DNA of 64,000 bases from Pseudocercospora fijiensis CIRAD86. Its lineage: Eukaryota; Ascomycota; Dothideomycetes; Mycosphaerellales; Mycosphaerellaceae. The position numbers and the translations under genes were made by a program. The DNA is taken from assembly GCF_000340215.1 (NCBI RefSeq), contig NW_006921536.1, positions 1,761,582-1,825,581 on the forward strand, read 5' to 3'. Under the pieces are notes generated by a model, which ran no database searches, was not told where the DNA came from, and saw only the letters and a program-made list of their open reading frames with translations. How positions within the stretch are numbered: the stretch's first letter is position 1; the number at the start of each line of letters is the position of its first letter. This document shows positions 22,426 to 33,070 of this stretch, one piece after another.

Positions 22426-23073
22426 ATGTCCACCATCAGCGAGCAAAGTCCAGACAGCTGGATCGGTATCCAGGACCCAAAGAAGAGAAAGCAGATCCAA
22501 GACCGCCTAGCACAACGAGCACGTCGTCGACGACTTGCCGAAGCCAAACACACCGAAAGCACATCGGAGGACACCACAGCAGAACGTCTAGACACAGACT
22601 GGACCAAAGCCTACGAACCCGCGCGCCGAAAAGCCGAAAACTCCAAATCCAACTCCGGAACCGAATGCTGCACCATGCACCAAGACTCCATCTCCCTCCT
22701 CCCCATCCCCCTCTCCGTCTACTCCGCGCTATGGAAAAACGGAGAATTCATGAGCCTGAGCTGTAGCACACTAGTCCCACAACTAAGCAAAGCGTTCGGT
22801 GCAGAAGTACCAGCATCACTTCGTCCCACGGATTTGCAGAGAAGTACGCTGCACCCACCTTGGATCGATCGCTTCCCGTTTCCTCATATGCGAGAGAATT
22901 TCATACATTTGATTGGTGTGATTGATCCGGAGGAGTTTTTACATGATGTTTTTAATACTCCGTGCTTTACGATTGAGGCGGGAGGAGCACCGTGGGATCC
23001 GAAGGCGTGGAGGATGGAGGAGAGGTTTAGGGAGAGGTGGGGGTATTTGTGGGATGAGGATTTGTTTTCGTAG
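22426..23073 (+). CDS. bZIP-type transcription regulator with DUF3425 domain
   Basis: Single exon, 215 aa from ATG (MSTISEQSPDSW). Residues ~17-42 form a fungal bZIP basic region (DPKKRKQIQDRLAQRARRRR), but there is no long leucine heptad after it. This is typical of the DUF3425 class, where a reduced zipper is followed by a conserved C-terminal module. Here that module has PPWIDRFPFPHMRENFI, IDPEEFLHDVFNTPCF and GGAPWDPKAWRMEERFRERW. Members are nuclear DNA-binding regulators, often beside secondary-metabolism or stress genes. Its target cannot be inferred from sequence. The stop lies about 40 bp from the convergent hydrolase stop. Confidence 0.85.
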   Translation: MSTISEQSPDSWIGIQDPKKRKQIQDRLAQRARRRRLAEAKHTESTSEDTTAERLDTDWTKAYEPARRKAENSKSNSGTECCTMHQDSISLLPIPLSVYSALWKNGEFMSLSCSTLVPQLSKAFGAEVPASLRPTDLQRSTLHPPWIDRFPFPHMRENFIHLIGVIDPEEFLHDVFNTPCFTIEAGGAPWDPKAWRMEERFRERWGYLWDEDLFS

Positions 23074-23114
23074 TTGGATGATATATCTGCTTCTCTTCCG
23101 AGTGATCAAGCGGC

Positions 23115-24254
23115 TTACCGACACTGCTGCTTTGCGAAGGCTGCAATGCTCCGGATTTGTTTCCTATTCATCTCAGGCAAGGCATGCCTAAAAATCAGCG
23201 CCGCTCCATGCACGACACCCAGATTCTGATCACAAGACACGGGAACACCAGCCCTGAGCAATTTTCGAAAATACTGGATTCCATCATCTCGCAGCCCGTC
23301 GAGCTCATCGACACTAATAGCATGTGGCGGCAAACCTTCGAGATCCGCTTCGCTCGCATGATATGGCCAGGCGAGCGGATTCTCCAGCTCTCCCTCCTTG
23401 GGCGAATAATACCATGCCATACCAGTTTGCATCGGGGCGCTGAGAAAATAACCCTCATTCTCCTTTTGGGACGGTGTCTCTCGAAATTTCCGCTCATCGG
23501 GCCATCCATAACCGCCAGAGATATACGGAACGTACCCGTAAACGCCCGCGATCTCGTGAGCCCATCCCTCACGGTTAGCCCTTAAAGCTGTCGCGAAAGA
23601 GAGGTTGGCGCCGCCAGATTCGCCTTGTACGATGAATTTATCGATTCCAAAATCTGCGCGATGGGCGGCCACGTACTTCACCGCAGCTACGCAGTCGTTC
23701 AAACCTGTGGGGAAGGGGTTGTACTTCTCGGGCGTGTACGCATTCCGGAAGTCCACCATGATGGTGACGGTTCCTTGAAGAGCAAGGGATTTGATCCAGC
23801 GGTTATGAACGGGCGAGTCTGTATCGATGATGACCATACCTCCACCTAGAATCTCTGCGTCAGCTACTTTGATCATCATCTCTGACGTTCGTTGCTTACC
23901 ATGGATATAAACAATGCCGGGCAGCAAAGCAGTAGCGGCTTTCGGCTTCACCACTGTGAGCTTAATTTTGTGTCCATCTTGTCCATTAACTGTCACGCTC
24001 CTCGACTCGATCTCGTCTTCGTCCTTGTCCTCTGGGAGCTCCAAAGGAACGCTGTTATACAGGCCACCGATCATAGCAGAAGCATCCGCAATACCGGCGT
24101 GAATCGAATCAAAGTCTGTTCCAGAGAATCCATTTTCCTGGTTCGCATCGAGCTGCATTGCTTTCATCAACGCAGCCAAAGCAGGTTGTGTTCTCGGATC
24201 TGTGGCAACATTGAGAGAAGGATCGCCTAGTCGACCAGGTGCTTGTACTGTCAT
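23115..24254 (-). CDS. alpha/beta-hydrolase, HSL-type esterase/lipase
   Basis: Exons 24254-23900 and 23845-23115, 361 aa. The 54-bp intron (GTAAGC to TTCTAG) is a multiple of three and open, so an unspliced reading would look continuous, but splicing creates the oxyanion-hole motif HGGGM (residues ~118-122), interrupted otherwise. Nucleophile Ser195 lies in VQGESGGANLS, acid Asp301 in DELDGLRDDG and His331 in LGVVHGAA. The family hydrolyses short acyl esters or lactones; substrate unknown. No signal peptide, so probably cytosolic. The proximity of the bZIP and SDR genes suggests a possible small co-regulated group, but this is only inference. Confidence 0.88.
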   Translation of the reverse strand: MTVQAPGRLGDPSLNVATDPRTQPALAALMKAMQLDANQENGFSGTDFDSIHAGIADASAMIGGLYNSVPLELPEDKDEDEIESRSVTVNGQDGHKIKLTVVKPKAATALLPGIVYIHGKQRTSEMMIKVADAEILGGGMVIIDTDSPVHNRWIKSLALQGTVTIMVDFRNAYTPEKYNPFPTGLNDCVAAVKYVAAHRADFGIDKFIVQGESGGANLSFATALRANREGWAHEIAGVYGYVPYISGGYGWPDERKFRETPSQKENEGYFLSAPMQTGMAWYYSPKEGELENPLAWPYHASEADLEGLPPHAISVDELDGLRDDGIQYFRKLLRAGVPVSCDQNLGVVHGAALIFRHALPEMNRKQIRSIAAFAKQQCR

Positions 24255-24849
24255 TTCGGGTGGTTGCTTGTTGCACAAATATTCACTGTTTGATATTATG
24301 TTTTAGGTCGCTATGAGGGATCAATTAATTTGACTGGAGAGAGAGCTCGCTGAGTCTTTTTACGCATAGATTGTGCATTCTGAGTGCTTTGAAAGCTTCG
24401 GCCCTAAGCTTCAGCCTTCGAGTCTCGGAGGCTTGGTCTTCGCAACTTTACCGAACCACCTCTCTAAGCGCAGCCAGTCACGTAGCTATATTGTTGAAGG
24501 CTTGGCCGAAAAGGCTCATGATACCCGTGAGGAACTGGACGGAAGAAGCGGGGCCAGTCGGGAATCCTCCACCGGATTGTCAGAAAATAGGGCTGTCAGA
24601 ACAGGGTTCCTTCTGACACTGCCCAAAGGCTTCTGACTAATGTGTCAACACTCCTGATCAATGGGTAGAACATCGAAAAGAAAAAGGGTGGCTGTGAGAA
24701 TGTGTGAGAATTGTCTTAAGTCCCAGAACTCTGGCGACCTGTCTTTGCATTTCTTTCATTATGCTTCACCTCAAGCGCTCTTCGCTTGGCACTCCCATAA
24801 CTATACGATTCCCTTTCTGTACATGCATGAGCATCGTCGTCGTTTAAGC
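24255..24849. other. intergenic region between hydrolase start and SAC3 end
   Basis: About 600 bp. A forward open frame at 24661-25062 overlaps the SAC3 coding end antisense and is rejected as a shadow. Confidence 0.55.
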
Positions 24850-27800
24850 TCAATCACTGTCCAACTCAATTGGTTCCTCACTGTTGTTTCCAGCCTGCAG
24901 AACTGGATTGAGCGGCGGAGCTTGCTGCTTCGGCATGGCCCGATGGTTGGCGCGCGAGAAGTGACTGTTGGCATAGAAGGGTTCCTCGCCATCTTCTTCC
25001 TCTTCTTCATCATCGTAGCCTTCCTCAGAATAGTCTTCAGTGTCACGCTCTTCACTTTCTAGCTCTTCTTCGCCGGAGTACTCGTCCTGGTAAGCCTTTC
25101 TGTAGCCACCATTTGGCATTTCGAGTCCATCGTCGTCTTCGAAGGAATCTTCGTCAAGAACATCGCCGTGATGATAGCTGTCTGGCTCCTGCTCGTCATC
25201 GTCCTCAGCATAGCGCTGGTTGGCGTCCCTATCCGGCTCTTCTTCATTGGCCGCACCTTCCTCCTCATCATAGTCGGCAAGAGCAGCGAATTGGTTGGCG
25301 TATGTGTTTCGCGATACTGACGGCGGATCGTAGTTGAACGACGAAGTTGCTACTTGAGTAGGTGTAGGTTCTGCATCGTCGACATCGGATGCCGCAGCAT
25401 TCTCAAGTTGGTTGAAGAACTCCGTCTGGCCATTTGGCAGATTTGTCCCATGATTATCGTCTTCATCATCAGACACGAGCGAGATTGGAGCTGATGCTGG
25501 CTGAGATGGCATGTACGAGTTCGTTTGTGGCGGCGTGGGACTGCCATTAGTCGTTGATGCGAATGGGTTGGGATGTGTCTGCTCTTGGTGTCCAAAACTA
25601 GTGGACAGCGCGGTAGGTATTTGCGCAGGCCGAATCATGTGGTCTCCAGTCTCGAAACTCTGAGTCGAGGCGAAGCTGAATGTTGTTTGCTGGGCCGGAA
25701 CGGCAGAAGCTCTCTTCTGTGTGGTAGCATTCGTTCCAGACGAGCCAAATGTCGACTTTGCTTGCTGTGGGAATGGATTGGCAGAAGCGTTGTTGGGAGT
25801 GCCGAAAGTCGGTGCTTTGACTTGGAGGAACGGGTTCTGGCTGGTCGTGATGGCAGGTGCAAAAGAAGAGCGCTGCGAGAACGGATCTCGTGCTGCCGTC
25901 TGCTGCGTCTGCTGAAGGTGTTGTACATGTGCCGACGTCGCCGTCTGAGTACCGAACCCGAAGCCAATGCCAGATGAAGGGGCTTGCACAGGCAATGCCG
26001 ACTTTGCCGTGGTCCCAAGGGGATCCGTGAAATCCTTGTGGCCATTGGTGGTTGGCTCTGACAGCTGGGGCGTGACCTTGGAGTTCTCCTTGGGAGGTGC
26101 AGCAGCTTCTGGTTTGGTTGACTGAACGACCTCAGATGGGCGCTCGCCTGTGCGTGATTCGGGCCTGCTTCCTGCCTGCGATCGGGACGCACGGATCTCA
26201 TTTGCGCGCTCTATCGCACGTCCATATTGTTCGCGTGGTACGAAGCGACTCTCGCGTAATCTATACGCAGGAACGTCGCGGTTGTCTGTGGTTGAGGTAC
26301 CAAATTCGGAAGCGCCTAGACTTGAGCGCATACGTGCTTCAGACCGAGCTCTTTCCATCGAGGGAGAATCATGATCGGATCGCGACGCGCTACGGCTGCG
26401 ACGGAGGTCTTCTTCCCTCTCCGATCGGAAGAACTCGGCGCCATCTTTCAGTGCTTTTCGTGCTGCTCGAATGCGAGCAAATAAGGCGTCATCTTCTTCA
26501 TTGGTCTTTGCCCTCACCGAGGCAGGTGGCGATGGACGTGTCAAACTGATGTCCAGCGGCCGATCAGATGCCGAGCTACGAAGCGATGATGATCCCAGTC
26601 GTGCTCGCGACACATCAAGCTTTACAGAAGCTGCGTCCAGAGACTCTGAGCGTTGCCGTTTGGTACCTTGCGGAACAGGTTCTTGCTTCTGAGGCTTCAA
26701 TCCCATAGCCTTCATGCGGAAGTAATTGGACTTGGTCGTGCTGGGCATCGTCTCTCCTCTATCCGCAGCTGAGTAGCCGAGAAAGGAGGATCGTTGGAGG
26801 AGATCTGCATTGGGCTGGTTCGTGAGAGCTTGCTTGGCGACCCTTCCATGATTATCGACATGACTGCTGCTCTTTGCTCGCTTGTGTCCAGGCACACTAG
26901 GTGGTGGCATCAGCTCGCCGTCAAGTGAAGCTGCTGGGCGCTTGCTGCCAGCTGTTGCCTGAGGCTGGAATCGACTTCCGCCGTTCGTTGATCGGAACAT
27001 TGTGTCGACTTTCTGAGCCTGCGTTGATTGCTGTTTACGTGCTGTTGGTCGTCTGGATGATGCTCTACTGCTCCGAACAGAATGTTCAAGCACGCAGTGA
27101 TCAAGTTCGCCTTTTTCAACCAACGATTTGGTCAACCTCTCGCGTCTCCTGGCTCTTGACTCGTTGCCTCTTCTCCTCAGGTATCTTGCGCGCGCTTCAG
27201 CTCGCCACTTCTTGAAGTACTTCAGAGACAGAGAAAATTTGCGGTAGTCCTTTGCTTCCGCGTTGATGCGCTCAAAATACACCTCCTCTTGTACTTTTGT
27301 GACGATACTGCGCACGTGGTAGTCTACGTACTGTTTCAGCAAGCCAGCGGTGGGGTCAAAAGTGAGATCATTGGCGAGACTTGTGACGATGGCGTCAAAC
27401 TCCGCTGCAGCAGACAGAGTGCGTGGTATCGGCGCTGCGTCTCTTGGCGGCGCTTTGGTAGCTGCCGGACGCGCGACCTGCTCAGAGTTTTCTGCTGTAA
27501 ATGATTCTTTCAGCGGAGACGGCCTCTTGGGTCGTGTGTCCTGGCCAGCGTTGATTGATTGGCGCCGGCTCGGTGATAGGGAGCCGGGATTGAAAGAAGG
27601 CGCGCTGGGTTCCGGCGCGCTCTGTGAGGGCGGTGATGTGGCGAAAGGTGAAGTATTGTGAGGTTGAGGTTGAGGTTGGCTTTGTGTTTGTGACTTCGCG
27701 TTAGTTTCGGTCTGTGCAGCCGTTGAGCTCGAGCCACCTGCGGCTAAGCCAAAACTGAAGGAAGGCACGGCCGGTTTGGCATTCTGTTCGGGAGGCGATT

Positions 27801-30181
27801 TCGCGGCAGCATTTTCCAATCCTCCGAAAGTGAATGTGCCATGCGTGTTGGAAATCGAGGATCGTTCACGCTCTGGTGCAGATGATGCCGGCGCTGCAGA
27901 TGGGAAAAGGCCGGTCGAAGCAGCATTGCTTTTTGGTGAGAAGAGATCAGTGGTAGGTGTATCTGTCTTCTGAGGGAAAAGGCCAGAATTGCTTGTTGAT
28001 TGACCCAAACCGCTGAAGAGGCCTGCTGAAGTCGCTTTTGTGCCTGAGGTAATCGCAGGTGTCTTAATGCCAAGTCCTTGTGTTGCTGGTTTAGTCGTTG
28101 GTGTTGCTGAAGAGGGAAACAAAGGTGTTGTCGATGTCGGCATCATAAAAGTTGCACCAACTTGAGATCCAAAAGTACCAGGAACCCGACCGAGTCCGTT
28201 CGTCGCCGTCTCGGCCGGTTTGGGAGCAAATGGACTGGCAGTTGAGGATGGCTTTCCAAATGCAGAGAGACCTGCTGCTGGCTGTGCGAACGGTGACTTG
28301 GAAGTAGATGAACTCGCCGGTGGCTGGCCGAAGACAAACCCAGTTGCAGCAGCTGGCGCAGCTGTTCCATTATCCAGTCCTTGCTTGTTGGACTTCACCT
28401 TTTTCTGCTCTGACACGAAGAGTGTTTCCTCATCTGATTCCTCCTCACCTTCGCCTGCTGAGACAGCATCTTCCATCTCTTCCTCGACTTCTCCCTCTTC
28501 CTCGTCGTCAACAACCTTTGCAGCATCCTTGGCTGCTCTGATGCTCAAGCCATCAATGACAGCGGGTAAGGATCTCCCTTGTCGCTTGTCTTCGACCAGC
28601 CTGGACTTTTGTTGATGCACATCTCCAGATCGCTGGGGCTGAATTCTGCTCTTGAAGGACAAGTACTGCGTTCCGTCGTCCTTTGTCTTGAGCGACATGC
28701 CGAAAAGCGAGCAGAAATGGTCAAGCTGCTCTGCTGTGTCGAAATTGAAGATATCCCATACGCTGTCCAGCGTCCAGGATGTATTCTCATTGCCGGGTTT
28801 TCCTCCAGAACCGCCGACAATAGCTTTGAGTGCCATTTCTCGAACGTAGTTGAAGTATACCTCGGCTACACAAGCCATCAAGTAGGACACCGCGTTCGAA
28901 GCTATCAGATCCCAAAACCTGGCCCAGTCCTGCCGAGCTATCACCTGTGCTGTCTTGCCACTCGGAAAAGGACCTTGCAAATCTGATGCATTACATGCAG
29001 CAGCAAAGATCTTTAGAGCCTCCTGTACTCGAGGATCACCTGCAATGTGTCGTGGCCAGTTTTGAACGCGATCCTCTAGATCTGGTGTTGAAGGATCCTG
29101 AAGCTGGAAGATTACGCAGTAGGCACGGAACTCTGCTTCGTTCTCACAATTGAGTCGGCTGCGGGTATCGTCGTAGTACTGCATCAGAGAGAGTAGCGTT
29201 TTGTCCAGCTGCTCGATCTCCTGCTGGTGGCTGTAGCTGTACTTCTCTACCGCTCCAGGCACAGCCAAGACATGCAAGTAGACGATGTGAAGCCGCGCGA
29301 TTCGTTCAAAGCAATGAATGGCAATCTTCAGATCATCGATCTTGGTCAGTTGTTGGACGGAGAAGTCTTTGCGAATGGCTCGTGTTCGATCCCACAAGAA
29401 GCCATGTACTTTGCCAAGGTGATCTGAGCTAATGTCGTCTCCCAGAACGTCGTTGACGAGATAGTCCAGAGTTCGTTGTAGGGTCTGTGGTGTTCGCAAA
29501 TCGGAAGGAATTGGCAATTCGTCTCCTGCAGCAGATCGCTTGAACGACTTGACCATGCGATCCTCGTCCATGTGTATCTCGCCATCGCTGTACATGCTGG
29601 AGTCGGGGTTCTGTGGCTGATGTCAATCCCATCTCCTTCGGATCACTTGTATGCTGTCCTACACACCTTCTCCATATCTGCGATGTCGTTCTTGTACGCT
29701 CTGTCGACTCTTTCGAATTGCGGGCACATATCTTGGCATGTCGCAACCATCGTAATCGCCTCGGAGAGCTTGATCGACTTGTCCGGATCGTTCATGAGGC
29801 CATCGCGAATGGCTGCCTTCTTCTCCTTCTCGCGGGCCTCTCGAAGCTGTTTTACCGAGTCACTATTGCCTCCTGTCAGTCGATTTTTGCTGGGGTGGAA
29901 CTTACCGCCGTGCGTCGCTGCTCCAGATTCTTCTTGGTAAGAGGTCCAACGAAGTTGACTGCGCCAGGACTCTGTGGTGTTGCTCCATTGTTTCGAGCGC
30001 CTCTCCCAGCTCCGCCTCGCGTCGCTTTTCCAAAGAGACCTCGAGTTGGTTGTCGCGTAGTAGTTCCACCTCGTTCGCCGCGCCCTCTTGATGGTCCGGT
30101 CGGCGCGCCATTTGTCGTTGTGTTTCTATTCAGACCGCCGCCGCGACCGCGTCCGCGGGTGTTTCCACCCAGTGACGACAT
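24850..30181 (-). CDS. SAC3: SAC3, TREX-2 mRNA-export scaffold
   Basis: Exons 30181-29906, 29846-29667 and 29616-24850, 1740 aa. Intron 1 (59 bp) runs GTAAGT, CTGAC branch, AAACAG; intron 2 (50 bp) GTGTGT to ACATCAG. The N-terminus is RG-rich (GGNTRGRGRGGGLN). The Sac3/GANP signature TCQDMCPQFERVDR lies near residue 130, followed by the PCI-like core (DLRTPQTLQRTLDYLVNDVL, RQDWARFWDLIAS). A long FG-rich section with GLFSGLG- and FGQPP-type repeats follows (~27700-28370). The Sus1/Cdc31-binding helix region (KYFKKWRAEARARYL) is near 27180-27330. The tail, about 160 residues, is highly acidic. Sac3 is the TREX-2 backbone docking active genes to nuclear pores. The protein is longer than yeast Sac3 (~1300 aa), mainly through low-complexity sequence. 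Confidence 0.92.
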
Positions 30182-30886
30182 GGCCGTCAACGTGGGAGTG
30201 TCGCGATTCGGCCCTCATGTGTTATATGTTGCGACACAGTCCAGATTCGGCGGAGTATCGAGATCCAGGTATGATTCGTGTTGAAAGAACAACGTCCGAC
30301 ATGTTCTCTTTGTCATGCGCAACGCTTCAAGATCCAAGCTCGGCCACGAGACGAACTTCCGAGCGGCTGCTCCCGCAATATCTCCTTGGCGCTTTAGAGT
30401 TCAACGCGCCTTCCTCTACAGCAACATCACACGTCAACAGAAACTCGAGATGACCCAAATCCTATTTCCATTACCTCGATACCATCTATCCAAGATTACT
30501 AGAGCAGACGAGTCTATATAACAATTTCTTCCATACCGCCAGCGGTGAACCCATCCACGATTCCACCACCACCACCAACCCACCATTCTCCATCATCGTT
30601 ATCTGTCGTCACTCATATCTCATCTATGAACAAAGGGAGCCGGAACTGTATAAATTTACAATTTGTGCAATGCTTCATCATATGAAGGGTTGTGGGGCAT
30701 ATCGGTTATGAGCTAATGCCTCCAAAACCAAACGAAAATTCCACGGAAGCAAATCCCGAAGCACAACGCTTGCTTGAACGCTGATAGAAATCAGTATGTC
30801 TGCATAAGCTAGACGAGAAGAACGGATGTAAACAAGAGCTTCAAAACCGATGACTCGGAAAGTCGAATGGCGACTCATGAATTGCA
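30182..30886. other. intergenic, SAC3 promoter
   Basis: About 700 bp with no gene supported. Includes CCACC-rich simple sequence near 30562-30580. Confidence 0.55.
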
Positions 30887-33070
30887 TCAGCGATGCTGAG
30901 GACGCTCGTTCCATGTTCCAGGATGCGTGAAAGGCATGCCCTGGTATTGCATTGGCGTGATGTGACGCTGAGCGGAGTCAGCCTGCTCTGGACGATACTG
31001 CTGCAAGTTCATCTGAGGCTGGAAATCCCCGACTGTCGGGTCTGCGTGAGCAGGCATGAAGAAGTGGTTGGGTGCCATGGTTGTTCCATATGGCGACTGC
31101 TGCGATAGATGCTGCTCTGGATAGACCGGATGCATATTCAGAGGCATCGGCACCACCAGACCGGAAGGAGAGAAGACAGGCGTGTTAGGCAAGCTGTGAA
31201 ACTCTGGTTGCGGTACCTGGTGGACTTGATGTACCTGGACCTGGTTTTGAGCATGCGAATGGTACTGTGGGAACTCGTAGTTCTGCTTGCCAGGAAAGGT
31301 GGTCATTGCTGGCAGCGGCTGATATGTCCCCACACCTGTAAATTGCTGGCCGAAATGGGCAGATGCATTTGGGTCGACCCACGCGCCAGGATTTTGCTCG
31401 TAATTGCGCCACAGATGAACTTGGTCGTCTGATTGTCGCGCGCTATCATGAGACATGCTCTCGTACTTGACAGAGCCAGGTTGACACTGGACGTCGTGGT
31501 CAGAAGTCTGCCTTGCTCGCTGTTTGACAGGCAAGGGCCCCTGTTGGCGAAGGCTTTCTTGTGATTTTGGCGGTTCTCTGTCGGCCAGTGCAGCAGAGCA
31601 TGGGAGTGTGTGATGATGTGTTGGCTGTGGGGTCTGTATATCGAGCATCTCAATGTCCTGCTTCTGTTCTGAGAAGCGTCGCTCTTGGGAGCCGGTCCGC
31701 AGCGCTGGAGATGAGTCTTTTCTGAGTCGCTTGACTCTCGTGCAGCTCACTGACTCTGAACGTCGTTCATCGAGCTCGTCGAGAGATGCGATGGACTGTC
31801 TCCGCGCTCTCTTGCTGGGAGCCATTGACTTCCGATCTTCGTTATCTTCTTCGTACGTAAACAGGTCCTCGCCATCTGCCAGTCGTCAGTGCCTATTTCG
31901 AACCACAGCGAGAAGACAAACTACCTCTGGATCCGTCAAGATACTCTTCTTCCATGCGAGCAATGTTATACATCTGTGCCATCAAAGTAAGCCGCATGTT
32001 GGTTTTTTCAGGAGACTCCTTCGGCAAATCGTCGAAAATTTCAGGCCCCGCGAGCTCGTTAAGAAATGCAGTCCAGCCTTCTGTGACATGCGTCGGGTTT
32101 GGATCGACATTATTGTTGTTCCAGGCCTTGAGCTGGTCAGGTGTGGGGCGGAGACGAAGCAGATGCAAGCAAAGCTCCATGCGTTCTGCTCTATGTCAGC
32201 GACCATCGAGCTCGATCTGATAAATCCAGGACATACCTTCTCGTCGAATATGGTCGGGTTCGATGAAGCGGCAACCTGATGTCGGCCACCAACCCGGGAT
32301 AGTGGTCTCCATTCCATTTTCCTTCTTTCGCTTCTGGTTCTGATATGGAAACTTGGCTTGCTTCTTCGGGCATATCCCTTTAATCCAGGCTTTGGCAATT
32401 TTCTTGTCGGCAAGCTGCTGCATTCTCTTCAGTCGGGAAGTCAAGAACCCGGTGACTTCCTCAGAGTTGTCAATGCGGAAGCTCTTGAGCATTTTGCGTG
32501 CCGCCGGTCGCGCAACGGGAGGCGCAGGCTCATCTTCTGGGTCTGACGGAATTGGCTCTCGAACAGTCTGCTCTGGACGTGGATATGGAGCACAGGAGAA
32601 TCGAGAGGCATCCCGACGCAGCATGGATCGGCCACGTTGCCTCGTTGGACGAATTATACGTCGGCCCTTGATTCTAAACTGTGGTAAGGGGATGACTGGT
32701 GTCATCACGTCGGCGTCGCCTCCATCACTCTCAACTTCGATGCCGTGTGGTTCTGAGATCAAAGTTCCTCGTTGAGAATCCATGGTAGATGACTCGTTGG
32801 TTGCAAGTTCGAGTGCTTGTGCGTATTGAGACGCAATCTGGTTCTCATCGAGGTAGCCTTTGATGCCTGCGGAAGCATGGACTCGCACATTGCCTTGCTC
32901 ATCACGGGCTACGAGAACATATGCACTCTTGTTGTCTGAGGCTTGTCTCTCGAGAGCATTTCTTCGTTGCTCAAAGGTCTGGAACAACATCAGTGCCTGG
33001 TCTGGAGTAAGTCGTCAATCTCGATTCATACCTGCTCTTCGAGAGCGATATCAAATGCGGGTTGATTCAT
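30887..33070 (-). CDS. YDR124W-like / hrmA-associated-cluster helical-bundle protein
   Basis: Four exons: 33070-33032, 32978-32237, 32188-31925 and 31875-30887, 677 aa, with introns of 53, 48 and 49 bp (GTATGA/TTCCAG, GTATGT/TAGAG, GTAGTT/GGCAG). All phases agree. The first exon encodes only MNQPAFDIALEEQ. A domain spanning exons 2-3 has KAWIKGICPKKQAKFPYQNQ, IPGWWPTSGCRFIEPDHIRR and LCLHLLRLRP, which I associate with the YDR124W-like helical bundle seen in Aspergillus subtelomeric hrmA-associated cluster proteins. The C-terminal third is Gln/Pro/His-rich and disordered (HSHAQNQVQVHQVHQVPQPE), like a transcriptional activation or scaffold region. Molecular function is unknown. A basic KRARRQ-type stretch suggests nuclear location. 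Confidence 0.75.

Noticed and set aside
24661..25062. Forward open frame near the SAC3 end
   Set aside because: Antisense shadow of the acidic SAC3 tail.
29863..29905. Shorter intron 1 of SAC3 using nearer acceptors
   Set aside because: 33- or 43-bp introns break the frame; the acceptor at 29847 gives a 59-bp intron with a CTGAC branch and correct phase.
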